A program made the translations under genes and the position numbers. Shown in pieces: positions 1 to 7,469 of a stretch of DNA of 10,450 nt (the first letter of the stretch is position 1; every line of letters starts with the position of its first letter). Source of the DNA: Cephalothrix simula. Lineage: Eukaryota; Nemertea; Palaeonemertea; Archinemertea; Cephalotrichidae. Location of the stretch: contig JAXIUW010224618.1 of the NCBI GenBank assembly GCA_035591015.1, forward strand, positions 1 to 10,450. Direction: 5' to 3'. The notes beneath the pieces are model-generated. The model worked only from the letters and a program-made list of their open reading frames with translations. It did not search any database and was not told the DNA's origin.

Positions 1-779
1 AAGAAGAATATCGGACTTATCACACCTCCTTGCGGAACACCTGCTTTAATTTTCCTCTCTGAAGACATAACCCCATTTATTTTGACTTGAAAAGTCCTAT
101 CTTCTAGGTAGCTTGAGATAAGTTTAAGGTCCTGCAGACTTAGTCCAATTTTCTTCAGCTTGAAGATGAGACCTTCGTGCCATATACTGTCGAACGCCTT
201 CTCTATGTCGATAAACAACGCTGCAGTCATTTTGGGCTTTGTGCGATCCTTGTAGAAGCCTTCTTCTATCGCTGATATCAACCTGACGAGGTGATCTGTC
301 GTTGACTTTCCTTTTCTGTACCCTGCATGTTTTTGATGTATATGGTTGAATCTTTCAGCGTATCGAATCAATCTGAGTGTTATAATGCGTTCCAACAGTT
401 TCCCCAGCTGTGACGTAAGGCAAATCGGTCGGTAACTTTTAGTTACGTTGTCTGGTTTTTTACTCTTTAACAGCATTTTAATGATACCCGATTTCCATAG
501 ATACGGGTAGTACGCATGTTTTAACACCATATTGAATAAGTTTCTCATTTTATCAAAACCTTTCTTTGGTAGATGTAGTAACATCTCGACTTGGACTTTA
601 TCAGAACCACTTGCTCGTAAATTCATGCTAATAGCTTGATCGAACATTGTAAGAAAATGCAGTCATGCTTGAGAATCATGCATACCGTCTAAACATTGTG
701 TAGTGTAATTAGCTATTTCTGCCATACTTAAATCGAGGTTTAATTTTTCAAAAAGTGTAAGTTTTACATAGGTTCCATT
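1..779 (-). pseudogene. Non-LTR retrotransposon reverse transcriptase, truncated and interrupted
   Basis: Read on the minus strand from 779 down to 1, one frame stays open for about 259 codons except for a single TGA at 663-665. The translation carries classical LINE-type reverse transcriptase blocks in order: SYRPICLTSQLGKLLERII, AGYRKGKSTTDHL, the catalytic-aspartate block FIDIEKAFDSIWHEGL (about 217-170), and AGVPQGGVISP (about 45-13). These match the Jockey/CR1-like group, whose enzyme copies element RNA into the genome by target-primed reverse transcription. The window ends before the expected FADD/YADD active-site block, so the C-terminal half lies off the left edge. The 5' side stops at a TAA next to a foldback repeat, with no endonuclease domain. 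The internal stop and missing 5' end point to a dead copy. The reverse transcriptase call is firm; the exact clade is not. Confidence 0.93.
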
Positions 780-817
780 TTACCCCGACAGTTCCTCGGA
801 AATTTCCCTCGACAACC

Positions 818-1302
818 CGTAGGCCCCTTGTTCGCCCCTGAGGCGCTCCCTGACGCCCTTAGTGAGACCCGAAGGGGCCGAAAGGTAAGTAACACCCGTT
901 TACAACGCACTCAGCAAAACGTTTTAGAGTAAACACAATCAGATCATTTCAACCCTTTACAGATTGAATTTCGGGAAAAAGGTTTATCAAAATCTAAATC
1001 TATAACACTAATTATTATATTTAATATTTACCTTACACTTAATTCCATTTAAATAGATGATTTCCATTTTCGATCATTTTAAAACCTGGAATTATTTTTC
1101 GGTGATTGTAAAATTCGGAGTAAGCTCACCTCTGATTGACCAAATACAGATATTCAAAATTGATTTGAATGGAATTAAGAGTCAGGTTAATTATAGATTT
1201 AGATTTTTATAACCTTTTTCCCGAAATTCAATACGGGTGTTACTTACCTTTCTGCCACTTCGGGGCCTCACTAAGGGCTTCAGGGGCGAGCCAGGGGCCT
1301 AT
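818..1302. repeat. Foldback (inverted-repeat) element with unequal arms
   Basis: The left arm (about 818-1060) and right arm (about 1150-1302) are reverse complements. They share, in order, TAGGCCCC, GCCCTTAGTGAG, GAAAGGTAAGTAACACCCGT, ATTGAATTTCGGGAAAAAGG, ATCTAAATCTATAA and CTTAATTCCATT. The left arm carries about 63 extra bases (900-962) that the right arm lacks, and about 8 extra bases near 845. The spacer of about 90 bases contains no ORF. A 98-codon open frame at 1169-1465 crosses the right arm and is judged to be chance. The structure fits a non-autonomous foldback element, or two opposite copies of one repeat. It abuts the 5' end of the reverse transcriptase fragment. Confidence 0.8.
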
Positions 1303-1880
1303 GCGACAGCCACGGACGACGTTGAGAGAGCTTGGTCTTCATAGAACACGCAAATTGCATGTCAAGCCCCTCCCAGTGCTGGAATTTTCAATGAAAAACT
1401 TTGTTAGATGTTTGTTGTTAAAAAAGATTAGAGCGGGTTTCTCTTTTGTATTAAAGTCATATTAGACATTTTTATCGATTTTGGGGATGTCTTTTTACTT
1501 AGTCTTCTTTGTTCATATTTCTTCGATATACCAGCAAGATCGTTTCCAAAGGCACGGCCAGATGTGTTAATTACTCCTTCTTTCCTTTTTTAGATCTAAT
1601 TTTAGGTTGTATATGAGAGATTAATAATTGTCCTGGAGAAATCTTCACCATGTTAATCTACGAAGATGCAGTTTGGGTCGCCTAATCTTTGTTTTATAAA
1701 TAAATAGCTTCATAACAAGAGTGTTTTGTTCAGGTTTGACAGGACACTAATCCAAAGTCATCTAACCCTGGCTTTTTTCGTGTTCATTATACAAAACCTA
1801 TGGGGTGGTCAGTAAGCCCTGGCAGTCACTTACATTCAGTACCCCTATTTATTGCAAAATGTGCTGGAACAGGGTGACTA
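1303..1880. other. Intergenic stretch without recognised gene
   Basis: This is AT-rich sequence between the foldback repeat and the low-complexity repeat upstream of the main gene. I see no coding frame with domain content and no RNA gene. The only item of note is a TATA-like string, listed separately. A noncoding 5' exon of the downstream gene could lie here, but I cannot place it. Confidence 0.5.
1695..1702 (+). promoter_or_regulatory. TATA-box-like string (weak candidate)
   Basis: TATAAATA lies about 510 bases upstream of the splice acceptor at 2212-2214. If it were a core promoter, transcription would begin near 1725-1735 and a short noncoding exon would have to splice to 2215. No convincing splice donor was found in between. 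TATAAA strings are expected by chance in DNA this AT-rich, so this is only a candidate. Confidence 0.15.
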
Positions 1881-2120
1881 CAGGGACCTGGAAATCCTGG
1901 AAAAGTCAGGGAATTGCTAAAATTTTCGGTCAGCGGGCAAACCTAAATTTTTCGCGACAAATTTTGTCGTGACAAATTTTTGGACAAATTTTGTCGCGAC
2001 AAATTTTTGGTGGCCTTTATGGTATCATCCAATTTTTCTAGCGAAAACTATTTTATGCTCAAAAGATTGCTCAAAATTGTCGTAAAGTCAGGAAAAAGTC
2101 ATGTAAATGTCAGGAAATTT
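1880..2120. repeat. Low-complexity repeat with 27-bp tandem duplication
   Basis: The flanks carry reiterated short phrases (GACCTGGAAATCCTGG, AAAGTCAGGGAATT, AAAGTCAGGAAAAAGTCATG, GTCAGGAAATTTTC). The core holds two adjacent 27-bp units, 1956-1982 and 1983-2009, each built as GACAAATTTTGTCG followed by T or C and then GACAAATTTTTG, differing at one base. It resembles the dispersed CTGGAAAAGTCAGGGAATT-type repeats I associate with many animal genomes. The ATG at 2107, which opens the main gene's reading frame upstream of its likely true start, lies in this repeat. Confidence 0.7.
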
Positions 2121-2191
2121 TCTTTCTAGGTTTATGTGGTTACCCTGTAGAAGCTTCCAGCTTTCAACTTCCAGACGAATAACTTGTGTAA

Positions 2192-2214
2192 CTTTTTATT
2201 TTATCTCTTTTCAG
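2192..2214 (+). promoter_or_regulatory. 3' splice site (polypyrimidine tract and AG) ahead of the coding exon
   Basis: A T-rich tract (TTTTTATTTTATCTCTTTT) leads into CAG at 2212-2214, a strong match to a metazoan acceptor. It lies 42 bases before the favoured start codon at 2257. This suggests that the main gene has at least one upstream, probably noncoding, exon. It also implies that the in-frame codons upstream of 2215 belong to an intron. The partner donor was not identified. Confidence 0.6.
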
Positions 2215-2256
2215 GGCTCCTTCCGACGTTCCTCTTCCAGATCAGGATATCTTCCG

Positions 2257-4413
2257 ATGGAACTGTTGCGGTCGTCCTTGGCCACTATGGTCCGTTATTT
2301 AACGTTACTTTTGGCCTTCTGCATCCAAGTGACAGGGTTCAGTAACTTATGGGATTTACACTGCCCAGTTGATCCTAGTTTGATCTACATTGGCAGTATT
2401 AATGATCGAAAGAACCCATACTTGCCATACTTAGGATACTATCATCCTGTATCTTGTGTTCGGAGTCCGTGTCGTGAATACCAACACGTAAAGAATCCTA
2501 GAATTGTCCTTGTGCGAAGGGATTTTATGGGATCCGATTATTGGTTTGCTGGTCCGAATGGTACTGAACTTGACTGGAGTAATAAGGCTGTTTTAAGGGG
2601 AACCCTGTCTGATATTTTTAATGATGGGCAATTTACTGAATGGGATATCAGAAAATTCAGTTCATATAAGAAAATTATTGACATCGGAATCAGAGCTGCT
2701 TGTTCTGACAGGATAAAAACGTGTGATGCATACGGTAGAACTACAATACTGGAACTTTATCCGGATTTTAGCTCGGATGAATCCTCTGAAGGCCCTTTAG
2801 GAAGCAGTTTTATTAATTTGATGTCGGATTATACGATGGTGTTTGAAAAAACTAATCAGACGTTAGAAAATCGCCCAATATTTTGGGATAGAAATAAGAA
2901 TTTGTATTTATTTTTCAATTTTGATGGATATGACACTGGTTGGGTGGTTTCTGAAACTCGAGCGTTTAATTCCGAAAAATTTCTAATGATAGCCCGTGAT
3001 TTTGCGTTTAGTCCGGAATATATTATTTCAAAATGGCAGATTAAAAATAATTTCATTGAAAAATCCGAAGGAATGAAGATTGCCAAGTGGCGTACCCGTT
3101 GTTACAGCGGAAATGTCTTCCGCCAGTCGCCAAACTGTGACTTTTCTAATCCAGATATGTGTGGATTTAAAAGTACTGCTCCTTCTTCCGTTGCTCCTCA
3201 TTTAACTAGTCCTAATGGATACTGGATGTGGGATGATGGGGAAGGAATGATGATTGCCAAATTTCCGACCGAATCACGGAAAGATTCAAAAATTCGTCTT
3301 TTCTCATCTGAGTTTACTGTCTCAACTGCGATTGCGCAGAAAGTTGATTACTGTGTGTTTTTGCATTTTTACAAAAAAGGTAGTAAAGATGGTGCTAGTC
3401 TGTACGGATATTTACGTAATAAGGATGATAATTCCGTTAGTTCCCGTTCTCAATATTATGGCGTTGGTTGGAGATACGTTGCACGCACCGTAACGGTCCC
3501 TAGTAATGGTACTTATCAACTTATTTTCGAGGCTCAGAGAGGTACTAACGTGCACTGGGCCTATGATATTGCATTAAGTAAAATAGAATTTATGAAAGGA
3601 TCTTGTGATCGAGTCCGGCGCTGTCGGGAACAAAATATTTGTATGAACAATGGCAAATGTCTATATAGTCGCTTAGATTTTAAATGTAAGTGCCCGGATG
3701 GATTTACGGGCCGCTTATGTCAATATGAACAAAGTGTAAAAAATCAGTCTGAGTGTCAGACTAGTATTTCAATCCCTAACGGTAAACTAGCATACAAGAC
3801 TGGTACCAAACCCTCATCAAATGCATTTGTGGTATGTAACTCAGGATATGTGTTAGACAGCGTTGCTCCGGCTTATTGTGACTCGAATGGGTCGTGGAAA
3901 TTTGTTCCACAATGTGTTAGAAAATACTGTCCACCCGGGCACATACTTGACGGACGTGAGTGCAAACGTATCTGTGATTTAATAGTGGGCGAATCGGGTA
4001 GTAATGATAATATTACAATTACCATACGGACGTTTATGAAACGCGAAACGGTGGAACGTGGTATATTACAAAGCGAATTTGAAATTCCACTTCAAAAGGA
4101 TGTTGAAAAAAGTGTGGAACAGACAATTAGAATCAAGTATTATGGCTATTCTGTATGCATTTCAGGGCCTGAGGCCTATGTTGTTGGACAAGAATTACAC
4201 GAATTACATGATGAGTGTAAATCAGTGTGCGTGGAACCTTTTAACAGAGGCAAATTGACTTTTGGAAAAGTAGGTGCTGATGAATTTTATGCCCTGTTTG
4301 AGATTAAAGGAATGGAGTATGTCAGATCGTGTTCTGAGAGTGGTGCTACATTATTAACATTGTTTGTTATTTTTTTACCTATCATTTCGCGCTATGTTTT
4401 GAATGGCTTATAA
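2257..4413 (+). CDS. GPI-anchored (predicted) MAM-EGF-Sushi surface protein, single coding exon
   Basis: The product is 718 aa. A signal peptide (about residues 11-27, core LTLLLAFCIQVTG) directs secretion. Residues 30-290 form an ectodomain I cannot name; its second half has WDRNKNLYLFF, GWVVSET and SPEYIISKW. Residues 294-450 are a MAM domain with the family's four cysteines (294, 302, 366, 450). Residues 456-488 are an EGF module (six Cys; CMNNGKC, CKCPDGFTGRLC). Residues 500-553 are a Sushi/CCP module (Cys 500, 527, 541, 553; Trp 547). Residues 557-690 are a cysteine-containing segment of unknown type. A hydrophobic tail (698-710) after CSESGA and the lack of a cytoplasmic domain suggest a GPI anchor. 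N-glycosylation sequons occur at N101, N200, N417, N496, N544 and N585. Such module sets serve adhesion or ligand binding outside the cell. The frame stays open back to 2107, but those codons are repeat plus intron. M11 (2287) has the better Kozak context and is an alternative start. The lack of introns is unusual for this architecture. Confidence 0.92.
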   Translation: MELLRSSLATMVRYLTLLLAFCIQVTGFSNLWDLHCPVDPSLIYIGSINDRKNPYLPYLGYYHPVSCVRSPCREYQHVKNPRIVLVRRDFMGSDYWFAGPNGTELDWSNKAVLRGTLSDIFNDGQFTEWDIRKFSSYKKIIDIGIRAACSDRIKTCDAYGRTTILELYPDFSSDESSEGPLGSSFINLMSDYTMVFEKTNQTLENRPIFWDRNKNLYLFFNFDGYDTGWVVSETRAFNSEKFLMIARDFAFSPEYIISKWQIKNNFIEKSEGMKIAKWRTRCYSGNVFRQSPNCDFSNPDMCGFKSTAPSSVAPHLTSPNGYWMWDDGEGMMIAKFPTESRKDSKIRLFSSEFTVSTAIAQKVDYCVFLHFYKKGSKDGASLYGYLRNKDDNSVSSRSQYYGVGWRYVARTVTVPSNGTYQLIFEAQRGTNVHWAYDIALSKIEFMKGSCDRVRRCREQNICMNNGKCLYSRLDFKCKCPDGFTGRLCQYEQSVKNQSECQTSISIPNGKLAYKTGTKPSSNAFVVCNSGYVLDSVAPAYCDSNGSWKFVPQCVRKYCPPGHILDGRECKRICDLIVGESGSNDNITITIRTFMKRETVERGILQSEFEIPLQKDVEKSVEQTIRIKYYGYSVCISGPEAYVVGQELHELHDECKSVCVEPFNRGKLTFGKVGADEFYALFEIKGMEYVRSCSESGATLLTLFVIFLPIISRYVLNGL

Positions 4414-4590
4414 TATATAAAGAATTGGACGGAAAATTAGATGAAAAACTGATGAAGATAAAATTGGTGTACAGAAAAGTTTCCCCTGCCCTACCGCGAC
4501 GATTGCTATTACTTTATTTTTAGTGAAATCTGTATATACATGTGTATTTATAATTAAAACACAAACGAAAATTCAAACCTCGGCAGCACT
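4414..4590 (+). other. 3' UTR with possible poly(A) signal
   Basis: AT-rich sequence follows the TAA stop at 4411-4413. The poly(A)-signal variant ATTAAA occurs at 4553-4558, about 140 bases after the stop, and is the best candidate for ending the MAM-EGF-Sushi transcript. No canonical AATAAA is seen in this interval. The GC-richer tRNA-like fragment begins right after it. Confidence 0.4.
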
Positions 4591-4680
4591 CTTTGGACCC
4601 AGGATCGATCACGCGTCTTTCGTACTAAAGGAGATCAAAGGACGGAGCGTTCGGCCTCTCAGCTAGCACGACTTTACAAG
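4590..4680 (-). repeat. tRNA-like fragment, probable SINE remnant
   Basis: On the minus strand, TAGCTGAGAGG (around 4656-4666) fits the A box of a polymerase III internal promoter. About 50 bases further, GATCGATCCTGGGTCC (around 4594-4609) resembles a B box and T-arm, though imperfectly. The order and spacing are those of a tRNA gene. I could not build a full cloverleaf with a clear anticodon, so a tRNA-derived SINE or tRNA pseudogene is likelier than a working tRNA. It lies in a GC-richer patch (about 4575-4860) that contrasts with its AT-rich surroundings. Confidence 0.4.
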
Positions 4681-5207
4681 AGGTTTCAATCTCTGTGGTG
4701 TTACCATGGGGTGAATCTACATTACTGTGAGTACACGCCGGCCGGCTCGCATGCTAAAGATTCCACCTGGCGGACTGTTCGTAAATGAGTAGCGGGAGGT
4801 GGTTCCCGGCCAACGGATAAGCGGGCCGTTGAGTCTCAACCCAAATAAGCCACTTAAAACAGGAAGTGGAATGTACCAATTTTGGATAACTAACACTAGA
4901 GTTTGCCGACTAGCTAAAATAGCAAAAATATATTCATATTTCACGATATAATTGATATAAAAGAAGATCAAATATTTTGTTTGATATGCAAAATTGGAAA
5001 GGAATGCCCTTTTCTTCAAGAAATTTAATACCGGTAATGATGTTTTTCAAAAAATCCCGACAGGTGTTCTTGTAAGCTCTTTGGCAGAATCAACACTTTT
5101 CGCTGTTTCGATTCCAAATCGATTTCAAAACATTGACAAGTGGGTCACCAGTGATTTTATGCGTAAAATCTATATGGGGCAAGGTAATCTTTCTGTACAA
5201 TTCTCAT
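4681..5207. other. Noncoding stretch; GC-richer patch then AT-rich sequence
   Basis: Up to about 4860 the sequence is GC-richer than its surroundings and includes the perfect palindrome GCCGGCCGGC near 4739 and a CAACGG/CCGTTG pair around 4813-4834. This patch may be the body of the same repeat as the tRNA-like fragment. From 4870 the sequence is AT-rich. Open frames of 79-100 codons occur on both strands (4717-5019 minus, 4994-5233 plus). They have no recognisable domain, and one runs into the next foldback element, so they are not called as genes. Confidence 0.5.
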
Positions 5208-5801
5208 CAGGGGGATATGAAAAAGGAGTCTAACCTCAGATTTTAAAATCTCCCCGATTTTCAAATTAAATTTACCCCCTTATACTCAACCAATAACATT
5301 GGATGAACACTCGCCCCACGCGGAATTTAAAAAAACCGCATCAAAATATTTTTATGTCGAATAGCCAATCTAGTAGAGCACTTTTTAGCCCAATCTCTGG
5401 TCTTTGCTACTCCTTGAGCTTCGCTATTTGAAGAATAGGAGACAGCATAATCTGATAAATTTGCATATTTTATCGATTCGATTTTAGCGCGTGCTAAAAT
5501 TTGTGGTCTTTCTGTTAGTTCGAGTATATCCGTATAAACAACTCGGAAAACTTCGTGTTCAATTTAGCGAACCCCAGGGAGTAATTAAGACCTGAGATTG
5601 AGCTTAAAAGTGCTATATTAAATTTGGTATTTGACATAGAAATATTTCATGGATTTTGATGCGGTTTTTTTATATGAAAGAAAAGAACATTACGCTTCGG
5701 TAGAGTGTTCATCTAATGTTTTTGGTTAAGTGTTAAGGGTTTAGGGGCAAACATTTGGATTAAAAATTGGGGAGATTTTAAAACCCTTTCATATCTCCCT
5801 G
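5208..5801. mobile_element. Non-autonomous hAT-like foldback element (MITE), 594 bp
   Basis: The ends are inverted copies: CAGGGGGATATGAAA on the left, and CAGGGAGATATGAAA reading inward from the right. Complementarity runs for more than 220 bases per arm (about 5208-5432 and 5559-5801), through shared strings such as TTTTAAAATCTCCCC, GGATGAACACT, AAAAAAACCGCATCAAAAT and TTCGCTA. The flanks TTCTCAT (5201-5207) and TTCGCAT (5802-5808) look like a target-site duplication with one mismatch. It is 8 bp if the terminal C is shared. A CAG start and a duplication of about 8 bp are hallmarks of the hAT superfamily. There is no transposase frame. The loop contains its own hairpin, ATTTTAGC-GCGT-GCTAAAAT (5481-5500). 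Confidence 0.8.
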
Positions 5802-6266
5802 TTCGCATCTAATTTTTCCGTCCCGTTCAAAATGTGTACCTGTAAGGTCTGTAAATTTGCTTGCCAAAAGATACAATGTCTCATCACATTAAATGCTCCC
5901 GCCAAAATTTCTGCATGCATTTCCTATCACTTGACCATAATACATTTAAAACCAGTAAAGTATTCATTTGCAGACAACATTCCTTCCTATCTTAAGGCTG
6001 TCAAAAATTTATCTAGAACTTCTATGGGCTTTATATGCGTGCAAAATACTTCAAAATTTTCACAGAAATTTAGTAATAATTAAAATCATGTACCAAAAGC
6101 ATTCCACTCTTGTAAATGATGTAAGATTTTAAAGAATTAAATGGTTTCATTCCAATTTATTAACAACGAATTATAGGCATTGAAACTTCGCAATGGTGTT
6201 GCTCTATGTATTGTATTGTAACAGCTCCCTATGTCAATTGCTGTTTTCTAAGTTATTAGTCGAGTC
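5802..6266. other. Intergenic stretch between two foldback elements
   Basis: No domain-bearing frame is visible. An 83-codon open frame at 5832-6083 opens with several cysteines (MCTCKVCKFACQKIQC), but I recognise no family, and it lacks any supporting promoter or splice structure. I treat it as chance. Confidence 0.4.
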
Positions 6267-7372
6267 TTAAGGTCTATTATGGTACTAGTAGCAAAAAGTC
6301 TCCGAGTCAACAACAAACTTTTAGGTTTCTCTTTTCTCAAAATTTTTCTTTAGAGACCGTTCAAAAAAGACATACGCTCCAAACCCCCGTTTTTTTTTTT
6401 ACACTCCCTCTCCTTGACGTTCTTTGTATGCTTTTCCTGACCCCTCTCAGCGTACGTAAATTTCCAGACCCCTTCCAAAATACTACAGGCAAAGGAGTTT
6501 TTTTATCGTATTTTTGAAATTATCTTATGGAAATGGTCTGGCGATTCAAAATAAACTAGAGGTGGGATCGGTTAACCGGTAAAAAATTTTAACCAGTTAA
6601 TTTCCATTAACCGGTTAATTAACCGATATTGTATTAAGTTATTTTAAACATAAAGCAGACAGAAATGGACTTTGGTGTTATCACATTTGATGTTATTCAC
6701 ATTTATGCTGAAACCGGCACCTCGGATAAACATACATGTTCTATGTCCCGTGATGCGTCAGGGAAGTAGTAATAGCGTTCTACTATCGGACACTTTTTTG
6801 TGAGCCGGATTTGTGGATGCGGATGTGGTAATATTTCTAGCGACTTCACTTATAGCAATTGGTTTTTGTTGGTGAGTCGCCAAAAATCAGTAGGGGCCTT
6901 GTAGACTATATTTTGGATGCACAATGACTGTTCAGTAACTTATTTATGCATTTTATAAAAATTTAACCGATTTACCGAAATTAATCGGTTAATTTTACCA
7001 TTTAACCGGTTAATCTTCAAAATTAACTGATCCCACATCTAAAATATACCCGCACCTGCCCGCACACATGTATAGTATTTGAAAGGAAGTTGGCAATCAT
7101 CCATTTAGTGCGTACGTAGTACCCAAGCTCCCCCTAAAAAGGATGTATGCTTTCAGCTGACCCCCTCCCCGGTGTACGCTTTGTTCGTTTTTTGTCGACC
7201 CCTCCCCCATTTGAGGCGTATGTATTTATGAACGATCCCTTAAAAAAATAAGGCTCAGTAGTGATCGGAGGTCTTTTTAATAGACAGTTGCTCAAAAAAA
7301 TTGAGAAAAGAGAAATTTGGAAGTTTGCTGTTGACTTTAAGATTTTTTTCTACTTCCGGTGTAACGGTTTAC
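6267..7372. mobile_element. Long foldback element, interrupted by a nested insertion
   Basis: The left arm (about 6267-6480) and right arm (about 7135-7372) are diverged inverted copies. They share GTAG(C/A)AAAAA, GTCAACA(A/G)CAAACTT, TTTCTCTTTTCTCAA, CATACGC and related strings. The outer left end reads TTAAGGTCTATTA; the right end is less clear. Without the nested element and its extra duplication, the original would be about 610 bp. Within the arms, GC-rich subunits repeat (GTATGCTTT...TGACCCC, GTACGCTTT...GACCCCTCCCCC), so the arms may be built from short tandem units. No transposase frame is seen. Its end and arm sequences match the 9892-10272 element, so both belong to one family. Confidence 0.7.
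6557..7041. mobile_element. Nested hAT-like MITE with 8-bp target duplication, 485 bp
   Basis: The left end TAGAGGTGGGATCGGTTAA and the right end read inward, TAGATGTGGGATCAGTTAA, match at 17 of 19 positions. The subterminal parts are filled with variants of AACCGGTTAA on both sides. The flanks AAATAAAC (6549-6556) and AAATATAC (7042-7049) match at 7 of 8 positions. An 8-bp duplication is diagnostic of hAT transposition. The interior has no transposase frame, so the copy must have been moved by an enzyme supplied elsewhere. It sits between the arms of the older 6267-7372 foldback. Confidence 0.82.
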
Positions 7373-7469
7373 CGTGTCCCTAGCCTTTAGTGTCTGACAT
7401 ATAAATAGGAAAGGTTGGACAATAAAAGCCGGTTGCCAGTGTCCGATAAAAAAAGCTATACTATCTGTA

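Noticed and set aside
1169-1465. 98-codon open frame on the plus strand
   Set aside because: It lies largely in the right arm of the foldback repeat, is basic and low in domain content, and shows no gene structure.
2107-2256. N-terminal extension of the main ORF (50 extra codons)
   Set aside because: It begins in a dispersed repeat and crosses a strong polypyrimidine tract and AG acceptor; no signal peptide starts there. The 2257 or 2287 start fits better.
2856-4258. Short open frames at 2856-3086 (minus), 3254-3493 and 4058-4258 (plus, other frames)
   Set aside because: They are shadows inside the MAM-EGF-Sushi coding exon.
4590-4680. Functional tRNA gene
   Set aside because: A-box and B-box-like strings are present, but no clean acceptor stem or anticodon arm could be drawn, so a SINE remnant is preferred.
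4994-5233. 79-codon open frame on the plus strand
   Set aside because: It shows no recognised domain, it ends inside the terminal inverted repeat of the 5208-5801 element, and there is no promoter or splice support.
5832-6083. 83-codon cysteine-containing open frame
   Set aside because: The cysteines near the start do not form a known zinc or disulfide module, there is no signal peptide, and its length is within chance expectation for 10 kb.
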